From: Anarhynchus alexandrinus
Taxonomy: Eukaryota; Chordata; Aves; Charadriiformes; Charadriidae
Assembly (NCBI GenBank): GCA_008711295.1
Contig: VUYV01000046.1
Span: 603,997 to 667,996, forward strand
Direction of reading: 5' to 3'
DNA: 64,000 nucleotides
Every line of letters starts with the position of its first letter. The stretch's first letter is position 1. The notes below the pieces were generated by a model that did not search any database, was not told the origin of the DNA, and saw nothing but the letters and a program-made list of their open reading frames with translations. This document shows positions 1-12,310 of this stretch, piece after piece. A program made the position numbers and the translations under genes.

Positions 1-3000
1 GGCTGTACTGGCTCTGTGTTTGTCAGTGCTGTCGGTGTGAGCTCGGAGGTTCCCTGTGGAATGACGTGTGGATGTGGGGTGTGGGGAGGCACTTTGGGTC
101 ACTGATGTGTGTACGGCTTAACTGTGAGAGATGCTGAGCCACTTACGTGGATGTGTTGCTTGACATGATGGTGTTTCTGGGCTTGCATGGTGACAAAATC
201 CTGGGCACCAGGATAACAAGTTTTCAGGCTGTAGTTTCAATATGCACTTGTTCTGCTGGATCAGTTCCCCAGTGTAGTTTAGCATGTGATGTACAAATGT
301 GTTTGCTGGATCAGTGCAGGAGAGAGAAAGCAGCACGATAATGAGAGAGAGGGATGTGGGCTTTGCTCTCTGAATGTCAGACATAGTGTCATCGGAGGAC
401 AACCTGCATTTTGGTGTTGTGAGGGCATTCTGGAGTTCTCCTTTATGGAAATTGTAAATTAATTTGCATCAGAGCTTTGTAGTTTGCTTTTGTCCAGCTT
501 TTCATTTAAGTTCCTCATATAAATCTCTCATCAGGAATTACAATACTTGATATATAAATAGCATTTGACGGGTTTGAAGTGCTTCACAAACGTTGACACC
601 GTGTCCCTGTGTCGGAGGTGGTACTCAAAGACTTTTTCTAGTGCAAGACACTTTCTCCTTCCTACTAAATAGGGAAATTAGGTTTGTAGTCACACTGGGA
701 GTATATTGTTCCAACTTCAATTTATTCATAGTAGCATATCAGCTTTGTTAATTTACAAGCAAGCAATTCATTTTCACTCATTTACAGAGGCAGAAGGTAT
801 TACTGATACATACTGGGAGAGCCTCAGGTATCCTGTGCCTCTTGGCCTTTCTCTGGTCTCTCTTAACTTTTCAACAGCCTCCTAAATACACTGTACTGTA
901 AATTCTATTTTTGGACACATTCTCCTAATTTAGGACAAATATTAATCTATTTTTTCAAATTAGCTGTTTTGAATATCCATGGGTTCTTCAGACAGATGAG
1001 TAAAAATGAGTGCTGTCCAGTTTCCAAGCTATTGAAAAAGTTTTTTGTTTTTTTTCTTCCCTCTGGGTTAAAGGGAGGGAAAGGTGACCTATCACTTACC
1101 TATTATTGATAGGAAACTCCCCTAAGGGCTTCCCATTCGCTTTTGCTCAGCTGTACTCGCCCATTTTATGTTTGGGATGTAAATGTTAGCTCTGGAAACC
1201 TAATTAAAGTCAATGTGATTAGTCAACAGCATTCAACTGGCATATGATTGTATGACTCCTTACAGGTGTAGGGTATTTATGAGAATGACAGTAGACACAC
1301 GAAAACTCCTCATAGACCTTTATATTCATGTAAGTATCCTGTGTACACCCAAAGTGAAATCTCCTTCTGGAGTAGGTTCCTGCCGGAGTCAAGCTCTCCT
1401 GCGAGCATTTCTGGCTGTATTAATTATTAATTTGAGGTCATAAGTTTGTAATCAAGGTTGAAACTGTGGTGTTCCTGACCTGTTTTTTTTTTCCACTCAG
1501 GAATGCATCTGAGGAGCTGAAAGGCGAGTTGTAGTCAGGTCTGGAGAGATTTCAGACATCTTTGGCTATGCTTCCAGTTACCGTTCGTCATGACATATCT
1601 CAGCGGGATGTCTTAGTCGCTATTGTGTGGTGGTTAAGCAGTTAAATTGTTCGTCTGGAAACTTCTGATTAAGCATTCTGTTCACTACCATGAAGAACAT
1701 CAGGCGTGTTTCTGGCAAGGCTCCTCACATTGCGACCACGAAAGAGAAGCTGTCACCCATCCTGGAGTGATGGCGGTGGCTTTGTTTGATGCTTCAAGTG
1801 TCTCCACTTGGTCTCTGGAGGCTGTCCAGAACCCGAGGAGACGCTACGGGCTGTTTACTACCCGATTGGAGTTAAATACACTGACCCGATTACGGCTGCG
1901 GTGCCAGTGCAGCTCTTGAGATTAATCTTGTGCTGTTTGGAAATAGCAGCCAGATAAAACAAACCCCGTCCTGCTGCACGGGAACTCGCTACGCTGTTCA
2001 CGTGCTGAACGAACTGCGCTGTGGTGGTGCTGGGTTATGTTGGTTGAAGGTGCAGCTCTAAATGTTTTAAAATTCGACTTCTCTGGTTTAGTACTAAAAA
2101 AGTAAATAAGCAAATAGATGTTTGACTTGAGAGGCTTCCTGTGCAGACGAGCCGTTTTGAGTGTCTTAATCACCACATTTCCTTATTTCTCCATTTTTTT
2201 GATTCTGGCTACGGTTTGTTAGTGTCTGGAATGAGCTCGCTGGCATTCCGCAACGAAAAGGAGAGGTGCTTGTTTTGCGTAAAGCATCAGTTCTTCCTCT
2301 CTAGGCATACATAAGTTTTTCAAATGTGTTTTCAAGCACTTGCAGTTGGTCTCCTTTGCAGCAATGCTGCCATCCTCTTAGTGTTTACATTAAAGTCGAC
2401 TTTTTCTTGAGTTGCAGTATGTGCTAATTGTTGCTAATTATTTTCTTGGGGTGATACCAACTACCTGGCCAGAAGGCATGAGGTACCCTTCTTACATAAT
2501 TTAGAAAATACATTTACTTTCTTGTTATTATTTACTTTGGGTTCTGTGATAGGTTTAGAATTGATGGGTAGTATAAAAAGGACAGAAGGTTCAAAATCTC
2601 ACTTGCTTTTGGTGGCAATTAAGACTGACTTCTTCAGTCCTTTTGAAATCCCAACCTGAAAATTAGAGAGGTTCTGTGAGGTCTGGCTTGATTCTTCCCT
2701 GAGTAAATACTAATGCTTTCAGCTGAGCCTTATTCATCAGTATTCTTGGTGCTTCATGGTCATAGATAATTTTGCCTTAATTTTTTTTTCTTTCCAAAGC
2801 CATTTCTTATCACAGCAGGCATAACCGCCTTTTAAAAACAATTACCCCCGTTTTCATTATCAACTGACATTGTCTGAGGTGGGGGAAGGGGTGGATTTCC
2901 GAAAACAAACGCTGCATGTTATGTGCTCTATTTATGCAGGGTGTAGAAAGAGATGAAAATGAATGAATCTCTTCTGTCCGCATGCGTATAGGAAAGTTGG

Positions 3001-3809
3001 CGGTGTTCCCTTTTGAGGAGAGCACGCCTGCCAAAATGTTAGGCTTTACTAACTAAGCAGAGATTGTCCTTTGGGTGAAGAAGAGGTTAAATGTGCTTCT
3101 GTCACTTCTGAGAGTACTTGGTGGTGGTTATGCGTTTCCTGGGATACAAGCAACTGTTCTCCTTTGCAGTAATTCATACAAAGACCCTTAAATACAGGCA
3201 AGAAACAAATTCAACCAATTTTTGTACGGTGTGATCAATACATTTAATTCAGATTTAAAACTGTTCACCAACCTGATCTTTGGAACTTCCTGGGGAAGGT
3301 TACAAAAAGTTAACTGCTTTAAGAGGTGACAGGATGAGTAACTGGAAGAGTTTCATTGAGGGTTGATGAATGACGGAAACAATGCTTGGCTCAGGAAACC
3401 CGCTCGGATAAAAATAGTCTGAGGCTGGGAGAGCACTTAGAGGAAGTGTCGTATGTGCTTGCCTGGTGTCATCTCTTCCCCCGGCATCCGTCTGTGGTCA
3501 CTGTGGTTCTTCCTTCAGTTGTGTCACCAGCCTACCTGCAGGGATGTTATGTGCGTTTGCATCAGGCATTTGTCCCACCAACTTGAGCACCTTCTGGCTG
3601 CCAGGACTCACCTGTTGCTGGTGTGGTGATGCCAGCTGGAAGTGCCACTTGAAAACTTCCATTTGCCAGTGTGTTTTGCAGTCTCCCTCCCACGTGATGC
3701 AGTCTTCTCCAAGCATCTCGCATGCTTTGCTGTTTGTGTCCGTCTTCCTTCAAGTGTAGGGCTTGCAGCTCCTGGGCATGGGAGGAGGGTGTAGGGAGGC
3801 ACTGCTGGC

Positions 3810-3890
3810 ACTGAAGCAAACGATGCTTCTGAGGATGCTCATACTGCTGCTGGTGGAGACAGGGTGCTGGGCTTGATGGAACCCCTTCTG
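3810..3890 (-). repeat. possible ancient amniote interspersed-repeat remnant
   Basis: Read on the minus strand, the piece starting CCATCAAGCCCAGCACCCTG and running on through TCTCC resembles, from memory, the 'CCATCTAGCCCAGTATCCTG' motif of an old repeat common in turtles and birds. The match is short and diverged, and the family name is not known to me. The surrounding 3470-3920 stretch is relatively GC-rich and carries overlapping open frames on both strands, none of which resembles a known protein. Confidence 0.3.
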
Positions 3891-4241
3891 ACTGAGACTC
3901 TCTGAACTTACTAAACATGGCTTGTGTTTCCTTCTTGTAGCCTTGAAAGATTTTTTTATTTTTTTATTTTTACATCTCACTATGCGCTATGTTGCTTCTG
4001 GAAGATTATTTAAAGGTTGCGGTTTGATAAGATGTGTGAGCTGATCTAACAGCTCACTGTCACCTCACCAAAAGCATCATTCCACTCCTACACGTGTCAT
4101 CTTCCCCCTCTATTCAGACTTAGTGCTGCTTTAATTCTCTTTTTGCGGTTAGTTTTCTGCTTGCTTAATTCGCAGAATCGGGGTCTTAAACAATTTCTTT
4201 GGGATGTGAAATAATAAATTCGGGGAAACAATGTCATCCTG

Positions 4242-4330
4242 TTAAAAACAAAGCAAAACAAAACAAAAAAATGACAAAAACAAACAAAAGCCAACCAACC
4301 AAACAAACAACAAAACCCCCCCATAAAACC
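4242..4330. repeat. A/C-rich simple repeat (CAAA/CCAA type)
   Basis: Irregular runs of AAAAC, CAAA and CCAA units ending in a C7 run. It encodes nothing; the minus-strand open frame across it is low complexity. Confidence 0.75.
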
Positions 4331-4436
4331 CCGTTTGTCTATCTCACTCCAGTAGCCCACCTCCGGCTCCTGTAGAACTTACCACGCGATGGTGTTTTCT
4401 GAAATTCTGAGCCAGGATCAGCAGCTTGTGCACCTG

Positions 4437-4498
4437 CGTGTGTATATACATGCGTGTGTATGTGTATGTATGTATATGTGTGTGTGTATACACACAGA
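4437..4498. repeat. TG/TA microsatellite
   Basis: Alternating purine-pyrimidine DNA made of TG, TA and GTAT units, ending in a TGTGTGTGTATACACACA core. It is likely polymorphic in length. Confidence 0.85.
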
Positions 4499-4793
4499 CA
4501 TGTGAGCATTTTCAGTAGGAATTTTTCAGACCATTGCAGAGTGAGAAGCAAAGGACTATGAATTCCCGAGAGAAGTGTCTGGGAGCAGTGATAGCCCCGG
4601 CTCCTGCTGAGCTCTAAACGCTGTGCTGGCAGGATCTGCCGCCTTGCAGAGACGAGCGTTACCTTCTACCCGGTGGTGAGGCAGCAACTCTGATCTCCTG
4701 CTGACTTTCTAATCTGGGTAAGAGCAGGACAGCCTGGCACGCTGCACCTGAAAGGTTGCTAATCCACCATCTACTAACACGTTTGAATTTTAG

Positions 4794-4843
4794 TTGCTGT
4801 GTGTTAGACCTTTCTAGGGTCTAACACGGAAGGGAAACAGCAA
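4794..4843. repeat. inverted repeat / bulged hairpin
   Basis: GTGTTAGACC (4801-4810) is the exact reverse complement of GGTCTAACAC (4818-4827) across a 7-nt loop. Outside it, TTGCTGT (4794-4800) pairs with ACAGCAA (4837-4843) after a 9-nt one-sided bulge. The full stem is 17 bp. Function unknown. Confidence 0.7.
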
Positions 4844-5507
4844 TCTTGTTATGTTTGGGGTTTTTTTTTTTCCCCTTTCTTGGGCAAGAGATCCTCAAAT
4901 CATGAAATTTACTTCAGGGCAAACAAATAGGACACTTGGTTTTTTTGAGAATCTTCCCAAATAATTGTCTCTTGCCTCATTTTATAACAGATCTGTGCTG
5001 AATCTTGGGAGAGAATGAGTGGTGGAAAGAGGGGGAAAGAAACCAAGGGGCTGTGACGTGACCTACTAAATCCTGGCTGTTGAGGCACTAAATAGGATGA
5101 AAGTCTAAGATGATTTTCCAGTTGTAGATGGAGAGTGACTTTTAAAGGCTGGTGGTGGGTTTTCTGAACAAATACATCTTGCTTTCATGCGCAAATCTGC
5201 TTTATATGTTTTGGCTTTTATGTTATTCTGTTTTACATAGAGGAAATAGTGGCTTACTTCTGATAAGATGCATGGAAATGTATTTACTGATGTTTTGTGA
5301 AGCCAGGCTGGTAAAACTTCAGAAATTGTAAATGGTTGTCTGAAACTGTAGCTTACAACTGAACGTGTTTAGTATTCTTAATAAAGGTGATACCTGATTT
5401 ATTGCTTAGTATTTTGTATAGGGTATTACATGGTAATACTTTTAAATTTTTAAAAAATACCTATTGCATTTTACGGCATGTAAGGAGTGTATGTTTCTCT
5501 GTTTTAG

Positions 5508-5674
5508 GGCATAATTCAGAAGATTGTGGACAGTCACAAAGTGAAAAATGTGGCCTGCTATGGGTTACGGCTCAGTCATCTGCAGTCTGAGGAGGTTCAC
5601 TGGCTACACCTGGACATGGGGGTGTCCAATGTGAGAGAGAAATTTGAACTAGCCCACCCGCCAGAAGAATGGAA
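5508..5674 (+). CDS. PTK2: PTK2 exon E1: FERM F1 lobe, residues 66-121
   Basis: This 167-nt exon is read from phase 0 (GGC = Gly66) and ends two bases into codon 121. The translation contains IIQKIVDSHK, then VACYGLRLSHL, EEVHWLHLDMGV and ELAHPPEEWK, which is the ubiquitin-like F1 lobe of the FAK FERM domain. The acceptor is a T-rich tract plus TTTTAG at 5502-5507; the donor is GTAAGA at 5675. The F1 lobe packs against the kinase N-lobe region in the autoinhibited molecule, as known from avian FAK structures. As I recall them, the residues match chicken FAK and differ from human at a few positions, such as Leu for Phe after Tyr-Gly. The previous exon is not in the window. Confidence 0.97.
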
Positions 5675-8600
5675 GTAAGAGTATAAATCTGTTCAGTTTC
5701 AAAATCGAGTCATATAAGTCTTTTTGCCTTGTCATGAAAAACAACTCTCTAACTTGCTTTATTAAGGAAGATGCTCTTGTGGTGGAATAGAAGTGATGGA
5801 ACAGGAAAAATCCCCACAACTTTTCACATCAAAGAGCTTTAAGCAGTGAAGAACACTTTTGTTGTTGTAATGGGCTTCCTGCAAACTGAGGAGAACGGAT
5901 GAGTGTTCTTATCTGGGATTTAGAGGAGGCATAAAGTAGGAGCAGAAATCTCCTAGTCATTTGTCCTTGAAAACTTGCAGAACTTGTGATATATCTAGTG
6001 AACCAGCCCCATCTCAGGTTTTGTCATCCTTAAAAGTTTTAGGACAGGAATCCTGTTCCTATTTGTGGTATAAGCACACCACTGAAAATTTACAAGGATA
6101 AATCTTGTTATTTAAATGAAAACAAGAGACTATTGTTAGAGTACTGATTGTATTTAGATATAGACTAAGTAGGAGGAAGGTAATTTGAAGAGAGTGAAAT
6201 GCAGTGAATAGGTCAGTTTATCCCTGTGCAGTTGTAAAACTATTTATTGGGTAATGAATTGAGGCCCAGAGCGATGAGTGACATCTGCCTTTCTTCTAAC
6301 TGGGATCTTCAGTTATTCCAGGAGCAATGAACAATAGAAAGGTAACTGCAGAAATTGGTGTTTTTTTCATAGCCTATGTACATTTGCTGAGATATTTCCA
6401 TGATACCGGTTAGTTGGTTAAACGAAGTGGTATGACCTGTGCTCTCTGAAGGCTGAGTTTTCTTCAGCTTTTTAGCAGAGTAAGCTGAAAAGGCAAAGAG
6501 CAAGCAGATGGTGCATGCTCTGGAGAGGATGTAGGCTGGAGAGGAAGAAGGGAAAGATTGTCCACTTTCGTGGTATAAAGACGAGAGGAAACTAGAATTG
6601 TTTGCAAAAGGACACAATAGTCTACTAGAGAAGACTGGGAGCTCAGAGTTTTACAATACCATTAAACTATGGTTACTGGTTCATTGCAGGGGTTTTGTGC
6701 ATGTTTTTCTGTGGTTTATGTTCAAAACCACAACTTGTGCAGAAGTTCCTAGTTATTTTAAAGGCTACACATCTTCTGCAAAATTACTGTAAATAGCCTA
6801 TATTCAGTTTCTTGCAAATCGAGTTAGTATATACTAGCAGATGTCACAATTGCTGATCTTCAGTTTATAAATTCTCTTTACAGGCCCAGTATTAACAAAC
6901 GCAACAAATTCAAACAAACTAGGAGTGTTTAAAACTTAGGTTTCAGACATGTTGCACATTCTCTTTTGTGCATGTTACACTTCATTGTTTCGGGGACGTG
7001 CATCAATATTTTTCCTTTGGCACCTTATAAGAAAGGTGTCTCGCAGCTTAGGAAGTAGGGGATTCCTGAATCCTTTCCATGATAGTAGTGCTGCGCATAA
7101 GATGTGAATAATTTATGGAAATTTGTTACGTAGTGTACAAGTGTCAGTTCCAGTTTTATTAGGCAGTGGAACTCACATTGCTCACATTGCAGAACAAAGT
7201 TAATCTGTTTTAAAAGCAAAGTTAGATGATTGTTTTGAAGTTTGTGGGCAGGAACTGTATAAAATACTCATGAAAGAGCTATGATAAGATGTAAATTATT
7301 CAATACCTTTCCAGAGTGTCATTTACTGTTTTATCGAATACATACAGCCTGACATACCTTTTAAACCCATGGAGATTTGCTGTGCTTAATCAAAACGCTG
7401 CTGTCATATTTGTAATACCATAACACAGAGTGTTTAAGATCATATGACAGTACTTGTAAAAATATTTAGATTAGTAAAGGGGGAGAAGTCTTGGAATGCT
7501 TCTTAAATTAAAAGCTTCCTATAGTGTTAGCGAATCAGTAACTGACTCCCATGTGATTATTTTTATTGTTTTTTAATAATATAAATTAAAAGGGCTGTAT
7601 ATTCACAGTGTTCAGAAATTAGATCTCAGACATTCTTCTGGACTAATCCAGATACTAGAAGTTAGACTGATGGTCAGTAGGCTGTACACAAAAGTTACCA
7701 GAAAAAAATCCGTCTCTTGTATATGCAGCTTTTGTTTGGCGCTGTGCTGTTTATAATCCTGCAGAGGATCCGCTAGTGAAGGGGAGAAACAGGGATATGA
7801 CTCTGCTTGAGCTGGCACAGCTGTGGTTAGAGCTGAGGAAGAGTAAATAATAGTGGACTTCAGGGCAACAAGGTCAACCAAAATACTGTCACTCCAAATT
7901 TTGTTCCCTCTTCCTGTGGCCAACAGTTCAGTTGCAGGAGCACACACAATTTAGCTTTGCCAAACTGGCAATGGATAACCTCAATCACGTGGCAAAAGAC
8001 GAACAGGAAATCATTGCTTACTGGAAGTCTTTTTTTCCCACCCTCGTGTTTGCTTTTATATACTACTTTGACCTTTTTTGCTAAAAAAAGGGTTGGATTT
8101 TGCACAAGATAGGAGAAGTTTGAACTGTCTAGTAGCTTTAAAAAAATATAAATCAGTAAAGTCCTAATACTTCAGTTTTTCCTACAGAAAAGAAAATTGG
8201 CCTTAGAATTCAGATAAAAGTCTTCTATTAACTGTTTACTGTAGGAATGTTCATGTTCATTAACTGTATCAAACAAGATGTCCTTTTCCCATTTTATTTT
8301 ATTCTCTAGCAATGGTGATTGTCCACCATCCAGTATCGGAAAATTAATTCTGAATGCATCTAAATCATGGTGCCAAAAATGATCAGTTACAATTATTGGA
8401 ACTGTTTGCTTATTTGTTTGTAGTAGTTTTTTCAGGAAATAAGTATTCTGAGTCTGCTGTATTTTCTGTCACGTTGGGTAATACTGTCTTACTTCTTTGA
8501 GTTATACAACATTTAGCACTACAGAAGCATTCTATAATTTCAATGTAATTCCGTGCTGTTGTTTTAGAATAACTGTAGTCTTCCAAATGCAGTCTGAGAG

Positions 8601-9772
8601 TTTTGTTCGTTACTGAACTCCAATAACGCTGTTAGTTTTATCTTACAGTAACATAAATTGTTAAATGTTCCTTAAGCATTGTATGAAGGCCTGTATACCT
8701 CTCCATGCAAAATCATCCCAGACGACAACTGAAATACAAACAAAATCCCAGGGCTTTTACATGGGAAGGCAATAAAAACTAGAGTGGATTTGTTTGCTTC
8801 AGGTTTCCTCTTAGAGTTTATGCTAGCAAGGCAGACCTGGGCATGTGTTAAACTCACTTTTTAATGAAGAAATTAATCTTTGCCTGTAGTATTATTATTT
8901 AATGATTGGATGTTTCCAAGGATAATGAGGGTGAAAGATGAAAGAGCCTTCCTCCCTTAACCTTCATCTTTACATCTGTACAGCCAGGTGAACTAGGGTT
9001 AGCAAGATGTGGGACTCTTAAATCATAGCATCAACCCTGGTCATTTTTGGTAGGACCGACGCTTCAACAGCAGTCACAGCAGCTAATCTTTCTGTCTCTA
9101 AAAATGGTATGTGCTGAAACACTGTTCCACTTGCTGCCCTTTTTGTCCCACAAGAGCAGAATCAAGAGGTTTGAGTAACAGATTGTTCCCCGCAAGGTAG
9201 ACATCATCCGGTTCTGTACTTAAGGGTTGTAGGTAAAGCAGGTCCTTGTAACCAGGCAACATTCATGCTTTGGCTCTAACGGGTGGAAGATGGCCCAAAA
9301 GAAGCCCCAGTTCTTAGCACTCCTGTACTGTAAGTTTTGATAGCTGCGATACAAATGCCTTGGCGCTGACACAAAGGCCAGACCACCTGCAGAATGATTT
9401 CATGAGTTGACAAAGTTGATCTAAAAGCTCTGTACCTCTCCTCTCCACAGTCTGTTTTCTCTCCTCTTGCTCCCAGTCATCCAGTCTGTTCCCCTTTCTT
9501 CCGTGAGCCTTAATGCTTGTCTGATTCCTCAGTGAGCTGATTCAGTTCATTAAACTCACACAAGGCTGTTTTCTCCCTCCTTTGTCTGCCCCCTTTTTTT
9601 TGTTCCCATTTTCCCCTTTCTGGTTACTTTTTTGCTGATGTGAACTGAATCAGAACCTGCTGGAAGCAACCTGCGTAGTTGGGACTGGTGAGATTATTTC
9701 TTTCAGTGCCACAGAATATTGAGTTGGATCATCCTTTCTTTTTTCGCTTCACCAGCTGCCCAGGTAGTGCTT

Positions 9773-10380
9773 GATAGAATCATAGGGTTAGAGTTGGAAG
9801 GGATGTTAAAGATCATCGAGTTCCAACCCCCTGCTATGGGCAGGGACACCTCCCACCAGACCAGGTTGCTCAAAGCCCCATCCAGCCTGGCTTTGAACAC
9901 CTCCAGGGATGGGGCAGCCACAGCTTCTCTGGGCAACCTGTTCCAGTGCCTCACCACCCTCAGAGTGAAAAATTTCTTCCTAATATCTATTCTAAATCTC
10001 CCCTCTCCCAGTTTGAAGCCATTACCCCTTGTCCTTTCACTACATGCCCATGTCAAAAGTCCCTCTCCAGCTTTCTTGTAGGCCCTCTTCAGATACTGGA
10101 AGGCTGCTATAAGGTCTCCCTGGAGCCTTCTCTTGTCCAGGCTGAACAACGCCAACTCTTTCAGCCTCTCCTCATAGGAGAGGTGCTCCAGCCCTCGGAG
10201 CATCTTCATGGCCCTCCTCTGGCTGCTCCAATATATCCATGTCCTTCTTATGTTTTGGGCCCCAGAGCTGGAGGCAGTACTCCAGGTGGGGTCTCACCAG
10301 AGCAGAGTAGAGGGGCAGAATCCCCTCCCTTGCTCTGCTGGCCACGCTGCTTTTGATGAAGCCCAGGATACAGGCTTTGT
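9773..10380 (-). mobile_element. CR1 LINE, 5'-truncated 3' end
   Basis: The + strand begins GATAGAATCATAGGGTTAGA, the reverse complement of a CR1 3' tail. A minus-strand frame encodes the CR1 ORF2 C-terminus ([20 protein letters not shown], later [18 protein letters not shown] and [12 protein letters not shown]). About 600 nt remain. It belongs to the copies with the 'GGGGCAGCCACAGCTTCTCT' variant. It cannot be active. Confidence 0.93.
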
Positions 10381-10527
10381 TACTCAGAAGGAAGCTTCTA
10401 GAACTGCTCAGCAGTCCATGCTATGCTGTGGACAGGTCACTTCACCCTACAACTTGTTTAACTCTGATGCCCACCTTTCTGCAGGTCTGAGTGGAGGCCC
10501 ATAGTGTGTGTCAGTGTGTACATGGAA

Positions 10528-10551
10528 GCATCTATACTGTAGTATAGATGC
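10528..10551. repeat. perfect 10-bp hairpin
   Basis: GCATCTATAC (10528-10537) and GTATAGATGC (10542-10551) are exact reverse complements around the loop TGTA. The site lies about 150 bp past a minus-strand CR1 and is not part of it. Confidence 0.75.
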
Positions 10552-11299
10552 AGAGCAGCAAGTAGAATAGTAGTCTTCTGGTTTTTCTCAAATGTAGAGG
10601 AAGTGATCATCAGCTGGTATAGTTGCTCAAAAAGCAGACCTGCTTTGTGAGAAAGGGACTTGTCATCAGTTGGCTGTGTTTCAAAGACAGTAGATTTAGA
10701 GGATCCTGAAAATCAAGCCCATCCTTGAGTTGGCCTTTGGAAGTCATCTTCTTCATTCCCATAGGCATAGTCAGAGATTAGGTTATAAATAGGTAATGAA
10801 GGTCACTCTCAGTGACTGTCCCAGCCAAGCTGTTTTGCCTTACCTGATTTTCTTGTGAGATCCTGTTGCAAAAAGCAGTACTTCTCATGCCTCCTCAGTT
10901 AAGAAGACAAGTCGCTGTAAAGGAGAAAAATTGCTTTTCCTATATTAATCCCAGAGAGTAAAGGCGTTCTACATCCTGGTCTAGATCAGGGTGACTGAGA
11001 CAGTATGTATGCTGCTGAAGGTCTGAGATCAGTTCCACATGCATTTCTTCAGGCCTCTGATATTTGGCTTGTAGGATGACTGAAAAATAGGAAAAGAGGT
11101 GGCATGGAGTTACTACCAGTCGATATTTCTTAGTACATCAGGAGACCAAATAAAGGATTCTTTTCATTTGTATAGTGTGAAAATGCAACCCCATCTGCAA
11201 TATCTGGTATTAAATAAGATGTCTGAAACGCATGCAGTGAATCATAACGTTTCCCTTCCAGGATTTAGAAGGCTCCTTTTATCCGGCACTTGATACTCC

Positions 11300-11617
11300 T
11301 GTGGTGGGTTGACCTTGGCTGGCGGCCAGAGCCCACCCAGCCGCTCTCCATCCCTCTCCTCAAACAGGATGAGAAAACTTGTGTGTCAAGAATATAGACA
11401 GACCACTTACCAACTTTGGTCACAGGAAAACAGACTCTAATTCAGGAAAATTCATTTCATTTATTGCCAATTAAAATAGATTCAGGTAGTGAGAGACAAA
11501 GGCAAACATTAGAAAACACCTTCCCCTTCTTCCCAGGCGCAGCTTCTCCCCTTCACTTCCCGCTCCTCTCCCTGAGTGGCACAGGGGATGGGGATGGGCC
11601 TTGCAGTCAGTCCATCA
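11300..11617 (-). mobile_element. endogenous retroviral LTR fragment, part 1
   Basis: The + strand starts TGTGGTGGGTTGACCTTGGC, which I recognise as one end of a common bird LTR read antisense, so the element is probably on the minus strand. The minus strand has GGCAATAAATG, a possible polyadenylation signal, at the expected end. It is non-coding and decayed. It breaks off at about 11617 where a CR1 piece begins. Family name not assigned. Confidence 0.65.
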
Positions 11618-12066
11618 CTGGTGGATGAAAATTCACCATGAGCTGGCAATGTCTGTTCACAGCCCAGAAGGCCAACTGTATCCTGGGCTGCATCAGAAGT
11701 GTGGCCAGCAGGGTGAGGGAGGGGATTCTGCCCCTCTACTCCACTCTCGTGAGACCCCACCTGGAGTACTGCATCCAGCTCTGGAGTCCCCAACATAGGA
11801 AAGACATGGACCTGTGGGAGCGGGTCCAGAGGAGGGCACGAAGATGATCCAAGGGTTGGAGGCCCTCTACTATGAGGACAGGCTGAGAGAGTCGGGGTTG
11901 TTCAGCCTGGAGAAGAGAAGGCTCCAGGGAGACCTTGTAGCCCCTTCCAGTATCTGAAGGGTGCTACAAGAAAGATGAGGACAGACTTTTGAGCAGGGCC
12001 TGTTGTGATAGGATGGGGGGTAATGGCTTTAAACGAAAAGAGGGAAGATTTAGACTAGATATAAGG
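11618..12066 (+). mobile_element. CR1 LINE fragment lodged inside an LTR
   Basis: Starts in the ORF2 segment GTGGATGAAAATTCACCATG and runs through the CR1 landmarks CTACTCCACTCTCGTGAGAC and CTGGAGTACTGCATCCAGCT. It stops at about 12066, after TAGACTAGATATAAG, without the rest of the 3' region or the ATTCTATG tail. The reading frame is shifted several times. Missing both ends, it is probably the product of a deletion or recombination after insertion. Confidence 0.88.
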
Positions 12067-12310
12067 GGCCCTCCCCGGGCTGCAGGCTGGGTCTCTGCTC
12101 CAGCGGGGTCTCTGCAGGGGATCCCTGCTCCGGGCCTGCAGCACCTCCTGCCCTCCTCCTCCTCCGCCCTCGGGCTCCCTCTGCTGCTGCTCCCTCCTGG
12201 GCTTCCTCCTCCTCTGCCTGGGCCGCCTTCGGCCCTGCCGCAAACCTCTTTTCCCCCCGCTGGGCGCCCCCAGCTTGGCTGAGGGGCTCAGCTGTGTCCT
12301 GCCCTTGCAA
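12067..12310 (-). mobile_element. endogenous retroviral LTR fragment, part 2
   Basis: A GC-rich stretch with GGGCTGCAGG and GGATCCCTGCTCCGGGCCTG, resembling the inner Cys/Gly-codon-like repeats of the same bird LTR as 11300-11617. The outer end and target duplication could not be placed. The open frames on both strands reflect high GC content and are not genes. Confidence 0.45.

Larger units (their letters stand above)
1..5507 (+). other. PTK2: PTK2 intron upstream of E1, 3' part
   Basis: No exon is recognisable here. I looked for the FAK stretch just before residue 66 (the Trp-Ala-Ser-Ile-Ile and Asp-Val-Arg region) and did not find it. The stretch holds an A/C-rich simple repeat (4242-4330), a TG/TA microsatellite (4437-4498), a bulged hairpin (4794-4843) and a possible very old repeat near 3810-3890. 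A good-looking acceptor at about 1500 leads to an early stop in two frames and is treated as a decoy. The intron ends in a T-rich tract and TTTTAG. Confidence 0.8.

Noticed and set aside
1490..1560. Strong pyrimidine tract and CACTCAG followed by an open stretch, resembling an upstream exon
   Set aside because: Two frames stop within a few codons and none matches FAK residues before 66; no fitting donor was found.
3466..3918. Overlapping frames on both strands near 3.5-3.9 kb
   Set aside because: Caused by a locally GC-richer, possibly old-repeat segment; no protein family is recognisable.
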